Part shown: one piece after another, positions 53,212-62,062 of the stretch
How positions within the stretch are numbered: position 1 is the first letter of the stretch
How the letters are laid out: the number at the start of each line of letters is the position of its first letter
Origin: Terriglobus albidus
GTDB lineage: Bacteria; Acidobacteriota; Terriglobia; Terriglobales; Acidobacteriaceae
DNA length: 64,000 nt
Reading direction: 5' to 3'
NCBI RefSeq assembly: GCF_025685425.1
Contig: NZ_JAGTAS010000048.1
Span: forward strand, 1-64,000
The notes under the pieces: model-generated
Databases searched by the model: none
What the model was told of the DNA's origin: nothing
The model's input: the letters and a program-made list of their open reading frames with translations, nothing else
Program-made: the position numbers and the translations under genes

Positions 53212-54039
53212 ATGCTACTGGCACTCGATGTAGGAAACACCAACATTGTGCTGGGCGTGTATGACCGCCCGGAGGCCGGTCAACCGGCAAAGCTTATCGC
53301 CGACTGGCGTGTTACCACCATTCTCCATCGCACTGTCGATGAGATGAGTGTTCTTCTGCGAGAGCTCTTTGAGCTGCGCGACCTGAAGATTGAAGATGTG
53401 ACCGGAGTCGCTATCTCTTCTGTTGTTCCACCCGTCGACCAGGTGTTGCGCCGTGTCTCGGAGACGTTATTTAAAATCCGGCCACTCTTCGTGGAGCCGG
53501 GTATCCGCACAGGTCTCGCTGTCCTGGTCGATCATCCCACTGAGGTCGGCGCCGATCGTATCGTGAATTGCGTCGCGGCGTTCGAGCGCTATGGCGGCCC
53601 CTGCATTGTGGTGGACATGGGCACGGCCACAACGTTCGATGTCATCTCGGCTAAGGGCGAGTTTCTCGGCGGCGCTATCGCTCCTGGTCTGGGCATCTCT
53701 GCCGATGCGCTCTTCAATCTGGCTGCGCGGTTGTCGCGCGTCGAGATTCGCAAGCCCTCCAAGATCATCGGTACCAATACGACGGAAAACATTCAGATCG
53801 GTCTGTACTACGGCTACATCGGCCTGGTAGATGGCATCCTGGAGCGCATGATTACTGAACTCGCTGCACCGGTGAAGACAGTCGTGACCGGCGGTCTCGG
53901 CAAGCTGATCGCGCCCGGCTCGCGCTATCTCGATACGGTCGACGAAATGCTTACTCTTGATGGTCTGCGCATCATCTACGACCGCAACCAGGAGCGCCGC
54001 CGCCGGCAGGGCGAAGCTGCGAAGGTGTTGCAGGCGTAG
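53212..54039 (+). CDS. coaX: Type III pantothenate kinase
   Basis: 275-residue enzyme that phosphorylates pantothenate in CoA synthesis. The ASKHA-type motifs are LLALDVGNTNIVLGVYD at the N-terminus, GADRIVNCVAAFERYG, and VVDMGTATTFDVISAKGE. The fold continues to TGGLGKLIAPGSRYLDTVDE. The ATG at 53212 follows birA by 28 bases. Type III kinases are not feedback-inhibited by CoA. It is part of the cofactor cluster. Confidence 0.96.
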   Translation: MLLALDVGNTNIVLGVYDRPEAGQPAKLIADWRVTTILHRTVDEMSVLLRELFELRDLKIEDVTGVAISSVVPPVDQVLRRVSETLFKIRPLFVEPGIRTGLAVLVDHPTEVGADRIVNCVAAFERYGGPCIVVDMGTATTFDVISAKGEFLGGAIAPGLGISADALFNLAARLSRVEIRKPSKIIGTNTTENIQIGLYYGYIGLVDGILERMITELAAPVKTVVTGGLGKLIAPGSRYLDTVDEMLTLDGLRIIYDRNQERRRRQGEAAKVLQA

Positions 54040-54041
54040 CG

Positions 54042-54779
54042 GTGCTGAATTACTTCAACTACTTCACTGAGATCGAGCAGCGTTTCCAGCAACGTCGGGG
54101 ATCGCTTCTCATGCTCTCCACGCTGGACTGGGCTTTGATTGAGACCTGGCGCGATGCCGGCATTCCGCTGGAAGCGGTGCTCCGCGGCATCGATCAGGCC
54201 TTCGATAAGTACGATGAACGCCAGCGGCGTGCGCCTCGCGGCGTGCGCAAGGTGAACGGCCTGGCATGGTGTGCTCAGGCCGTGATGGAAGCAACCGAAG
54301 AGATGAAGGAAGCCGCGATTGGCGCCTCGAAGCATCCGCAGGAAGAACAGGAGTCCGGCTTCGAGGGCGAGTCTGTCGCGCGCTACCTGGAATCGAATGC
54401 CGGCATTCTTGCCGGCGCCAAACTGGCGGCCCCTGCTGATGCTGTGGCGGCTGAGGTAGCGGCGCGTCTTCGCGCGCTGGCTGCAGAGATGCGTGTGACG
54501 GCTGGTGGAAGTCTTGGAACACAGCCCGGCAATATGGAGCAGCTCGACCGCACGCTGACCGTGCTGGAGGAGAAGCTCTTTGCCGGCTTGATGACGGCCG
54601 CGCCCGAGGCAGAGCTGACCGCCTTGCGCGAACAGGCCGCGCGCGAACTTGCTCCGTATCGCAGCCGCATGCAGGCCGTGCAGATTCGCCAGGTGGAGCA
54701 GCAGTTCCTGCAGAAACGCATCCTTGAGGCGCGTAATCTTCCACGTCTCTCGCTCTTCTACATGACTCACGATTTATGA
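54042..54779 (+). CDS. Conserved helical protein of unknown function between coaX and rlmD
   Basis: 245 residues, nearly all alpha-helical and without transmembrane parts or cysteine clusters. The start region MLNYFNYFTEIEQRFQQRRG leads to LSTLDWALIETWRDAGIPLE, then coiled-coil-like Ala/Glu-rich stretches (VAARLRALAAEMRVTAGG) and a basic C-terminus (QKRILEARNLPRLSLFYMTH). The start is a GTG only two bases after the coaX stop, and its stop overlaps the next gene as ATGA. I cannot name it. Its tight place between coaX and the methyltransferase gene argues that it is a true gene. Confidence 0.82.
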   Translation: MLNYFNYFTEIEQRFQQRRGSLLMLSTLDWALIETWRDAGIPLEAVLRGIDQAFDKYDERQRRAPRGVRKVNGLAWCAQAVMEATEEMKEAAIGASKHPQEEQESGFEGESVARYLESNAGILAGAKLAAPADAVAAEVAARLRALAAEMRVTAGGSLGTQPGNMEQLDRTLTVLEEKLFAGLMTAAPEAELTALREQAARELAPYRSRMQAVQIRQVEQQFLQKRILEARNLPRLSLFYMTHDL

Positions 54780-56062
54780 AGCTGCGCATCGAGAAGGCCA
54801 TTTACGGCGGCAACGGACTCGCGCGCATGACAGAAGGCGAGCAGGCGGGCAAAGCTGTCTTCGTTCCCTTTACTCTTCCGGGCGAGGTCGTGGATGCAGT
54901 CGTGCGCGCATCGAAAAAGGGTTTCGCCGAAGCGGAGTTGCTCGCTGTCGTTGAGCCTGCACCGGAACGTGTCGCTGGGCTATGCCGCCACTTCGGCGTA
55001 TGCGGCGGATGCCAGTATCAGCATGCCGCCTACGAGGCGCAGCTCGCCATGAAACGCGGCATCCTGCGCGAAACAATGGAACGCGCAGGCGTACGTCAGC
55101 TTCCAGAGATCGCTGTGCACGCCGCCGAACCATGGCACTATCGCAACCGTATTCGTCTGCGCTGCGAGAACAACCGGCTCGGCTATAACCGCCGGGGATC
55201 GCATGTCTTTCTGCCGATTGCTGAGTGTCCCATCGCCGCGCCACTGTTGTGGCAGGCCGCGCAGGCCTTGATGGGGCTTCCGCTGGAAGGCGTTGCTGAG
55301 GTGGAGTTGTTTACCGACGCATCCGAAAGTGCGCTCCAGCTCACGCTGCTTGCTGTTAAGCCCATTGCGACGCAGCGTCTCGCGCGCCTGTGCGAAGCGC
55401 TGCAATCGAAGATGCCGCAGCTCATCGGAGCCAGCGTTGTGCAGGCAGATCGCGACCAGCGCGGCCATCGTGGCCAGCCGGATGAGTCGGTAGAAGGCCA
55501 TGTTGCGGCACAGTGGGGCGAGCCGTCTCTGCCGTATACGGCGGCAGCACAGATCTATCGTGTCCAGGCAGGCGGCTTCTTCCAGGTGAACCGTTTCCTT
55601 ATCGACACCATGGTTTCGCTGGTGACAGCACAGCGCAGCGGACAGCACGCATGGGATCTGTACGCCGGTGCGGGTCTTTTCACTGCTGCCCTGATGCAGC
55701 ATTTCGCGCAGGTAACAGCCGTCGAGATCGGTGAGGCCAGCTTCCGCGAGCTTTCATCGTTGGTGACCCTGCCCCATCGTGCCCTTCGCGCGACGACGGC
55801 AGAGTTTCTGCGCCGCGGCAAACTGCAGGCGCCAGATCTGGTTGTGGTCGACCCGCCGCGTGCCGGGTTGGGGCAAGAGGTGGTTGAGCGGCTTGGCGCC
55901 TTAGGAACGCCGCGTATCGTCTACGTCTCCTGCGATCCTGCTACTTTCTCGCGCGACGCAGCTGGACTGCTACAATCCGGCTACACGTTAGCTGAGCTGC
56001 ATCTCGTGGACATGTTCCCCCAGACATTTCATTTGGAGACGGTTGCCGTCTTCGAGAGATAG
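54776..56062 (+). CDS. TrmA/RlmD-type 5-methyluridine rRNA methyltransferase
   Basis: 428 residues. An N-terminal TRAM-like RNA-binding domain is followed by a cluster CRHFGVCGGCQ with three Cys; a fourth is probably in AECP. This is the [4Fe-4S] site of RumA-like enzymes. SAM-binding motif DLYAGAGLFTAAL, then VDPPRAGLGQEV and the catalytic region VYVSCDPATFSRDAAG, where the Cys attacks uridine. It methylates 23S rRNA U1939- or U747-type sites by analogy; which one is not clear. Start overlaps the upstream gene by four bases. Confidence 0.92.
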   Translation: MKLRIEKAIYGGNGLARMTEGEQAGKAVFVPFTLPGEVVDAVVRASKKGFAEAELLAVVEPAPERVAGLCRHFGVCGGCQYQHAAYEAQLAMKRGILRETMERAGVRQLPEIAVHAAEPWHYRNRIRLRCENNRLGYNRRGSHVFLPIAECPIAAPLLWQAAQALMGLPLEGVAEVELFTDASESALQLTLLAVKPIATQRLARLCEALQSKMPQLIGASVVQADRDQRGHRGQPDESVEGHVAAQWGEPSLPYTAAAQIYRVQAGGFFQVNRFLIDTMVSLVTAQRSGQHAWDLYAGAGLFTAALMQHFAQVTAVEIGEASFRELSSLVTLPHRALRATTAEFLRRGKLQAPDLVVVDPPRAGLGQEVVERLGALGTPRIVYVSCDPATFSRDAAGLLQSGYTLAELHLVDMFPQTFHLETVAVFER

Positions 56063-56082
56063 CTTTTGCCGGCGTTCTATTT

Positions 56083-58782
56083 GTGCACGCGGCCACATCC
56101 ATTCTCGACAAGCTGTGGCCTCGCTGGGCGATTGAGCCGTTGCGGCTCGGGCGTATTCCTGTCTTTCTGGCGGCCCTAAGTTTCATCTCCGGCATCGTTC
56201 TGGCGCGATGGAACTGGATTCCGATCGGCTGCCTGCTATGGCTCAGCGGATGTTGTGTTCTGGTGACATGGCTTGCTCTACGTCATGCTCCGCGGGTTGC
56301 GCTCTGGCCTGCTTTGCTGCTTTGGCTGGTAGCCGGCATGATGTGTCTGGAGTTGGAGCCTCGCGCCGTATCCGCATCCGGGTTGGCGCAGTACGCTGAC
56401 CGCCTCAGCCGCCAGATTACGGCACAGGTGGTTCGCGTGCAGCCGCTCAGCGCCGCAACCTACGCCCCGGAAACCTTCGATCCCGAGGCGCTCGAAGACG
56501 AGTCTGCTCCGAAGCGTGCAAACCTTCTCGCTGTGGATCTTGCGGTCGACAGCGTAGAAGAGGTAAAGCCCGACACGTCGCGCATGCTTCCCGTGAAGGG
56601 AGGTCTTCGTCTCTACGTGCAGGCGGCCGATGTTACGGCGCTTCCGCGGTTGCACTGTGGTGACAGGCTCGCGTTTGCCGTGCAGATGCGCACGCCGGAA
56701 CGCTATCTCGACCAGGGTGTATGGCAGTATGCCGAATACCTGGAGCAGCAGGACATTGCCGCTACCGCGAGCATTCACGCAACGGTGCTGCAGCCAATGC
56801 CATCTGCGCACGCTGGGTTTCGCTGCACGCTGCATGCCTGGGCAACGTGGGCCGCGGGCCGCCTGCAACGCGTGGCCGACTCACGCGGAAACCGCATGTT
56901 GCCCGCGATGCTGCGGCTTACGGGCGACGATGCCGGCATGCTGAGTGCCATGCTCTTCGGCGACCGCACGCTGCTGGACCATGGCATGCGTCTTGCCTTC
57001 GAGCGCACCGGCACCTTCCATGTCTTCGTCGTTGCCGGCATGCATCTAGCGCTTCTGGCAGCGATGATCTACATGCTGCTGCCGCGACGTTTGCCGGAAG
57101 GCGGTCGCGTGTTGATCACCATCGGACTCACGACGCTCTATGCTCTCCTGACCGGCTTCCAGCCGCCGGTGCAGCGCGCGCTAACCATGACGGTTGTCTT
57201 CCTGCTGACGCGCTGGCTCTCCCGTGAACCCAGTACGCTGAATGCCCTTGGACTCGCTGCGGTTGTGGTGATCGCGGAGGCCCCACACCTGATCTTTGAA
57301 GCCAGCCTGCAGATGTCGCTCCTGGTGATCATCGCGATCGGTGGAATTGCAGTGCCTCTGCTTGAGCGCACCGTGCAGCCGTATCTCCGGGCGACGCAGC
57401 GGTTGCGTCTCGTGCAACTCGATACCGGCTTTCCTCCGCGGATTGCCCACTTCCGCGTGCTGCTGCGCATGTACGGCCGGCCCGCAGGATGGATCTTCGG
57501 TGCGTGGGCTCGCAACTTGCCCGCGTGGATGGTACGCGCGGTGTTACACCTCGTGGAACTTGCCTTCGTCAGTCTTGTGGCGGAGATGGTGATGGCGCTG
57601 CCCATGGCCATCTACTTCCATCGCCTCACGCTCTTCTCAGTCCCGCTCAACCTGTTGTGTGTGCCGCTGCTGGGCATGCTGATGCCAACAGCAATCGTGA
57701 CCTTTGTTGCATCCCTGATCTCACCCTGGCTGTCGATTTTGCCGGCTGCGGCGACATCGCTGTTGCTGCATGCCATGACTGTGATTGTGCAGCGGGTCAG
57801 TCATGCACCTGCGGTCGATCTTCGCATGCCTGCACCACCGGTATGGGCCATGCTCTTCGCTCTCGCATGCTGGGGCGGGTGTCTATGGCTGGTACGGCGA
57901 CGTGGCGCCTGGGTATGGCTGACAGCCGTGCTGCTTCCTGTAGCGATGCTTGCGGTCACGTGGCACTATCGCGCTCCATTGCATCAAGGAGAACTCGAAG
58001 TCACGGCGCTCGATGTCGGCCAGGGAGACTCCATCCTGCTTGCTTCCCCGCATGGAGCCACCATGCTGATCGACGCGGGAGGTCAGGTCGGTTCTTCACA
58101 GGTTTCCAATGGTGGTTGGGATATCGGCGAAGAGGTCGTCTCCCCTTATCTCTGGTCGCGTGGGATCCGCAGGCTGGATGTGATTGCTCTCACCCACGCG
58201 CACAGCGATCACATGGGCGGCATGGCCGCCGTGCTGCGAAACTTTCATCCACGTGAGCTATGGGTCAGTGTTAATGCGGGTTCGGCATCGTTTCACCGTC
58301 TTTTGCAGCAGGCGCGTGATCAGGGAACTGTCGTGCGATGGATGCATGCTCCCGACTCACTCACGTGGGACGGCCTACGCGTGCAGGTGCTGGCTCCACA
58401 GGCATCCGCGCCCAACGGTTTGGGGCCGATCAATAACGATTCCCTGGTGATGGAGGTCGATTATGGCCGCGCCTCTGTGCTGCTGGAAGGCGACGCAGAG
58501 CGGCAGAGTGAAGCCACCATGCTCTCATCAGGCATGGTTCATTCGGTCACGTTGCTGAAGGTCGGCCATCATGGCAGTCTATCCTCCACAACGCCGGAGC
58601 TGTTGCAGACCCTGCATCCGGGCTACGCTGTCATCTCCGCCGGAAGACATAACCGTTTCGGCCATCCGCGGATGGAGATCCTGCAACGGCTGCAAACAGC
58701 ACAGGTCCGTACAGAGCGTACGGACCTGCGGGGTGCTTCTACGTTTCTGCTGCGTAATGACGGCAGCGTCACTACAGATTGA
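56083..58782 (+). CDS. comEC: ComEC/Rec2-type DNA-uptake channel protein
   Basis: 899-residue membrane protein. An N-terminal DUF4131-like OB domain is followed by the competence domain with GDDAGMLSAMLFGDRTLLDH and VFVVAGMHLALLAAMIYML, and many transmembrane helices. A C-terminal metallo-beta-lactamase-like domain holds DVGQGDSILL, LTHAHSDHMGGMAAVL and LKVGHHGS, all metal-site regions. ComEC imports single-stranded DNA across the inner membrane during natural transformation. Start is a GTG (56083). It overlaps the 3' end of the convergent SDR gene by 11 bases. No comEA or comF nearby. Confidence 0.94.
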   Translation: MHAATSILDKLWPRWAIEPLRLGRIPVFLAALSFISGIVLARWNWIPIGCLLWLSGCCVLVTWLALRHAPRVALWPALLLWLVAGMMCLELEPRAVSASGLAQYADRLSRQITAQVVRVQPLSAATYAPETFDPEALEDESAPKRANLLAVDLAVDSVEEVKPDTSRMLPVKGGLRLYVQAADVTALPRLHCGDRLAFAVQMRTPERYLDQGVWQYAEYLEQQDIAATASIHATVLQPMPSAHAGFRCTLHAWATWAAGRLQRVADSRGNRMLPAMLRLTGDDAGMLSAMLFGDRTLLDHGMRLAFERTGTFHVFVVAGMHLALLAAMIYMLLPRRLPEGGRVLITIGLTTLYALLTGFQPPVQRALTMTVVFLLTRWLSREPSTLNALGLAAVVVIAEAPHLIFEASLQMSLLVIIAIGGIAVPLLERTVQPYLRATQRLRLVQLDTGFPPRIAHFRVLLRMYGRPAGWIFGAWARNLPAWMVRAVLHLVELAFVSLVAEMVMALPMAIYFHRLTLFSVPLNLLCVPLLGMLMPTAIVTFVASLISPWLSILPAAATSLLLHAMTVIVQRVSHAPAVDLRMPAPPVWAMLFALACWGGCLWLVRRRGAWVWLTAVLLPVAMLAVTWHYRAPLHQGELEVTALDVGQGDSILLASPHGATMLIDAGGQVGSSQVSNGGWDIGEEVVSPYLWSRGIRRLDVIALTHAHSDHMGGMAAVLRNFHPRELWVSVNAGSASFHRLLQQARDQGTVVRWMHAPDSLTWDGLRVQVLAPQASAPNGLGPINNDSLVMEVDYGRASVLLEGDAERQSEATMLSSGMVHSVTLLKVGHHGSLSSTTPELLQTLHPGYAVISAGRHNRFGHPRMEILQRLQTAQVRTERTDLRGASTFLLRNDGSVTTD

Positions 58783-59512
58783 GCTTCTTGAAGACCGACT
58801 CCGGAATGTGGCGGATCACGAACATGATGATCTTCCAGATGCCCGGTACGTACAGGACATCTTTCCGCGCATGGATCGCGTCGACGATGCTCTGCGCCAC
58901 CTTATCCGGATCGGCGAACTTCTCACTGCCTTTGATGCCCATGGTCATCGCAGTCTTCACCGGGCCAGGCTTGATGGTGAGCACGGTCACACCCTGGCGG
59001 TCCACGCGATTGCGCAGGCCGTCGAGGAAGGCAGTCAGGCCGGCCTTTGAAGAACCGTAGACATAGTTGGATTTACGGCCGCGCTCGCCGGCTACGGAGG
59101 AGATCACCGCCAGCACGCCACGGCCCTGCTTGACAAAGTAGTTCGACAGCCAGGTGCAGAGTGAAACCGGTGACAGGAAGTTGGTGTACAGCACCTGTGC
59201 GGCGGCGTTGAAGTCTTCTTCCGACTGCTGCTGCTCGCCCATAATGCCGTGGGCGAGGTAGGCAACGTCCAGGCCGCCCAGTGCGTTGATGGAGTCGGCC
59301 AACAGTTGCGGATGCCGCGCGGTGTCATCGAGATCGGCGACTGCGGTCTCCACAAATTTGGCTCCGCGGGCGCGCAGATCGGCGGCTACGGCGCCCAGCT
59401 TATCGGAGCTACGGCCTACCAGCACCAGGCTCGCGCCCTGTTTCGCCCATACGCGGCACGTAGCTTCGGCAATGCCGGAGGTTGCCCCCAGTACAAGAAC
59501 TCGTTCGCTCAT
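58772..59512 (-). CDS. Short-chain dehydrogenase (DprE2-like)
   Basis: 246-residue Rossmann-fold oxidoreductase. The NAD(P) motif is VLGATSGIAEATCRVWAKQG. VISSVAGERGRKSNYVYGSS followed by KAGL gives the Ser, Tyr and Lys catalytic residues. Its pairing with the FAD-oxidase gene 10 bases upstream is the same as DprE1-DprE2 in mycobacteria, which together epimerise decaprenyl-phosphoryl ribose to arabinose. By analogy it reduces the 2-keto intermediate. Its 3' end overlaps comEC by 11 bases on the opposite strand. Confidence 0.9.
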   Translation of the reverse strand: MSERVLVLGATSGIAEATCRVWAKQGASLVLVGRSSDKLGAVAADLRARGAKFVETAVADLDDTARHPQLLADSINALGGLDVAYLAHGIMGEQQQSEEDFNAAAQVLYTNFLSPVSLCTWLSNYFVKQGRGVLAVISSVAGERGRKSNYVYGSSKAGLTAFLDGLRNRVDRQGVTVLTIKPGPVKTAMTMGIKGSEKFADPDKVAQSIVDAIHARKDVLYVPGIWKIIMFVIRHIPESVFKKLNL

Positions 59513-59522
59513 TGATGTTGTT

Positions 59523-60914
59523 CTATTCCTCTCGTGTCACGCGCTCCCAGAAGCTGGAGGAGAGCAGCGGGTCTTTGTAGCGCCGGAACTGCTGCCACTC
59601 CGGATAACTCTTCTGGTATTGCGCAGCAGTCATGCGGGCATCTTTGGCCGGATAAAGCTTGCCGCCGAACTCCAGCGTCATCTTTGCCAGGCGATCGAAG
59701 AGCGGGAAACTCTTACCGGGCTTGATGGGGAAGTCCAGCGCCAACGTAATGCCGGGCTGCGGGAAGCTGAGCAGGCCGGGCGATGGAACATCGCCGAAGG
59801 CCTTCAGTACTGCGAGGAAGGAGGCGAGGCCGCTCTTCGCAACCTCATTCAGAATGGCGATTGTGCCCTCGCGTGCATGCTCCCACGGAATGGCGTACTG
59901 GAACTGCAGCAGGCCGCTAGCGCCATACATGCGGTTCCATTTCAGCACCTTATCCAGCGGATAGAAGAACGGCTCGTAATCCTGCAGTGCAGTGACGCGC
60001 TTCTTCATCTGCTTATGGAAGAAGACCGTGTTGAACGCGGCGACGGATGCTGAGTTCAACATGAAGCCTGGAGCTTCGAAGGGAAAGATAAGCTTCGGTT
60101 CTGGTGAAGGCTTCAGCTCTCCGGGATTGCGGGTGTGGTCGCCCTGCATGAAAACGCCGCGGGCAAAGTTCTTTCCGGTCGAGGAGCAATCGATCCAGCT
60201 CACCGTGTATTCCACATGCTTGCTGGCTTCAGTCAGCGCGAGAAACTCATCGACACCGTGGAACTGGATTCCCTCGTAGTCGATCTTGCGGCTGACGATG
60301 GGCTTCATCTTCAGCTTCGCCCATGTGATCACGCCGGTCAGGCCCAGGCCGCCGATGGTGGCGGCATACCAGTCAGGGTTCTCCGTCGCGGAGCAGCGCA
60401 GATGGGTTCCGTCGGAACGCACCAGCTCAAACTCCGGCACATGGCAGCCGAAGGTGCCGGCAACATGATGGTTCTTACCATGAATGTCGTTGGCGATGGC
60501 CCCGCCCAGGGTCACGTATTTCGTGCCGGGCGTGACGGGCAGAAAGTAGCCGCGTGGAACGCAGAAGTCCAGAATCTGAGCCAGCGTCATGCCGGCCTCC
60601 GCGGTCAGAATGCCGGTCTCAGGATCCCAGCCGAGGATGCGATTCATCCCGGTGGTGACCATCAGATTGCCGTCTTTCAGCAGGCAGACGTCGCCATAGC
60701 TGCGTCCCATGCCTACGGCGAGTGCGCCGTTATGCATGCCGCCATACCGGGAGACGATTGCGGGAAAGTCGCTTTGCCACTGCAGGGGAACGACATTTGC
60801 GTTGTATTTCGGATAGCGGCCCCATGGTTCAAAGGGAGGCTTTCCGGTCATCTGGTCGTCGCTCTGGTCAGGTACGCTCAAGGTTCTTTGAGGGGATCCG
60901 GCGGCAGTGGCCAT
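59523..60914 (-). CDS. FAD-linked oxidase (DprE1-like)
   Basis: 463-residue flavoprotein of the VAO/PCMH fold. The FAD-binding parts are VGMGRSYGDVCLL, GMTLAQILDFCVPRGYFLPV, and TLGGAIANDIHGKNHH. The C-terminal substrate domain resembles DprE1, with ASFLAVLKAFGD and GITLALDFPIKPG. In mycobacterial DprE1 the benzothiazinone-reactive Cys387 sits in the matching NICVDFPIK stretch (from memory); here Ala is at that place. It forms a pair with the SDR gene 10 bases downstream. Predicted to oxidise a polyprenyl-phosphoryl sugar at C2. Confidence 0.9.
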   Translation of the reverse strand: MATAAGSPQRTLSVPDQSDDQMTGKPPFEPWGRYPKYNANVVPLQWQSDFPAIVSRYGGMHNGALAVGMGRSYGDVCLLKDGNLMVTTGMNRILGWDPETGILTAEAGMTLAQILDFCVPRGYFLPVTPGTKYVTLGGAIANDIHGKNHHVAGTFGCHVPEFELVRSDGTHLRCSATENPDWYAATIGGLGLTGVITWAKLKMKPIVSRKIDYEGIQFHGVDEFLALTEASKHVEYTVSWIDCSSTGKNFARGVFMQGDHTRNPGELKPSPEPKLIFPFEAPGFMLNSASVAAFNTVFFHKQMKKRVTALQDYEPFFYPLDKVLKWNRMYGASGLLQFQYAIPWEHAREGTIAILNEVAKSGLASFLAVLKAFGDVPSPGLLSFPQPGITLALDFPIKPGKSFPLFDRLAKMTLEFGGKLYPAKDARMTAAQYQKSYPEWQQFRRYKDPLLSSSFWERVTREE

Positions 60915-60982
60915 GAAGACAGGATAGCTGATGGAGTTTACGAAATTAAAAACTCTGGATTAGAAGAGGGTGGTTCCAAACA

Positions 60983-61012
60983 CAACGGGCGCGACCGAAG
61001 TCGCGCCCGTTG
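60983..61012 (-). terminator. Hairpin terminator of rplT
   Basis: CAACGGGCGCGAC and GTCGCGCCCGTTG form a 13-base stem with a CGAA/TTCG loop, 23 bases after the rplT stop on the minus strand. The following T-run is weak (GTGTTTGG). Confidence 0.7.
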
Positions 61013-61035
61013 GTTTGAAACTTTGCAGCGGTTAC

Positions 61036-61410
61036 TTACGCAGCCTGCTTGGCGGCGGCGTTGGCATCCTTGGCCTGCTGGGCCAGGGCGGTGAAGCCCG
61101 CGGCGTCGTTGACGGCGATGTCGGCCAGAACCTTGCGGTCCAGCTCCACGCCGGCCTTCTTCAGACCGCTGATGAACTGCGAGTAGCTCAGGCCATTCAG
61201 CTTGGCGGCGGCGCCGATACGGACGATCCACAGCGAGCGGAACTGACGCTTCTTCTGCTTACGGCCGGTGTAGGCGAACTTCAGTCCACGCTCAACAGCT
61301 TCCTGCGCTGCCTGGTAGAGCTTTGATTTTGTGAGGAAGTAACCACTTGCGCGCTTAAGAATCTTTTTGCGCCGGTCACTGCGCTTTGTGCCACGTTTTA
61401 CGCGAGGCAT
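61036..61410 (-). CDS. rplT: 50S ribosomal protein L20
   Basis: 124-residue basic ribosomal protein that binds 23S rRNA early in assembly. [20 protein letters not shown] and [20 protein letters not shown] are the standard N-terminus, and [20 protein letters not shown] is the family signature. It follows rpmI on the same strand, separated by 184 bases, a longer gap than in most bacteria. This gap could hold the L20 autoregulatory leader, but I cannot show the structure. No pheS follows; the next genes are the DprE1/DprE2-like pair. Confidence 0.98.
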   Translation of the reverse strand: MPRVKRGTKRSDRRKKILKRASGYFLTKSKLYQAAQEAVERGLKFAYTGRKQKKRQFRSLWIVRIGAAAKLNGLSYSQFISGLKKAGVELDRKVLADIAVNDAAGFTALAQQAKDANAAAKQAA

Positions 61411-61594
61411 CGTATTTCTCCTTTTGCGTACTTCGTTTAGGCGGCTGGAGGTGAGAGTACCTCTTCACGCGCTTACTGCTTCAGGTCTGGTGTCGGTGTC
61501 GCACCCTTGTGCTCACCGAGGGGCCGGTACGCTTTTCTTGGCCCGTTGCTGTCTCCAGCGGCTCAACCTGAAATGGTTCAGATTCTGCCTACGC

Positions 61595-61792
61595 TCACGC
61601 GTAGGGAATCATGCGGCTGACCTTTGCGTAGTCGCCGTCGGAAACGTAAGACGACTTGCCGAGCTTGCGCTTCGTCTTGGTCTCCTTCGAGGTGAGGATG
61701 TGGCGCATCTTCGACTGACCGCGCTTGATCTTGCCGGTCCCAGTCTTCTTGAAGCGCTTGGCCGCACCTGAGTGTGTCTTGAGCTTAGGCAT
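61595..61792 (-). CDS. rpmI: 50S ribosomal protein L35
   Basis: 65-residue ribosomal protein, [20 protein letters not shown] at the start, then [20 protein letters not shown]. Usually encoded as infC-rpmI-rplT. Here no infC precedes it within the window: the next gene upstream is a GNAT enzyme, after copy 3 of the 111-bp element. The 184-base spacer to rplT has no gene. Confidence 0.98.
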   Translation of the reverse strand: MPKLKTHSGAAKRFKKTGTGKIKRGQSKMRHILTSKETKTKRKLGKSSYVSDGDYAKVSRMIPYA

Positions 61793-61951
61793 GGTTTCCC
61801 TTACGGAGTTACTGCATCGAACAACGTTTTTCAGTATACCCCAGATTCTGCCCGGAACGGCTGTGTCCTCGCTCAGTTCAGCCGCCTCCCGGCGGGTTGC
61901 ACCATGGTTGGAGCACGGCCATTACCGGTTCGGTAGTTCTGAGCCGGCTAG

Positions 61952-62062
61952 AGAGCATTTTCACTGTAGGTGTCCTGCAGGGCTTCCACATCGATGGGCG
62001 TTTTCCAATGAAAACGCCGCTGCACGCCTTTCCGGGATACCCAGCAACAGTGAAAATGCTCT
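61952..62062. repeat. 111-bp palindromic element, copy 3 (reversed)
   Basis: Perfect 16-base end repeats: AGAGCATTTTCACTGT (61952-61967) and ACAGTGAAAATGCTCT (62047-62062). Central hairpin GGCGTTTTC-CAAT-GAAAACGCC at 61997-62018. Opposite orientation to copies 1 and 2. The right end overlaps the TAG stop of the GNAT gene. The rest of the gap (61793-61951) holds rpmI upstream sequence with no gene. Confidence 0.88.
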
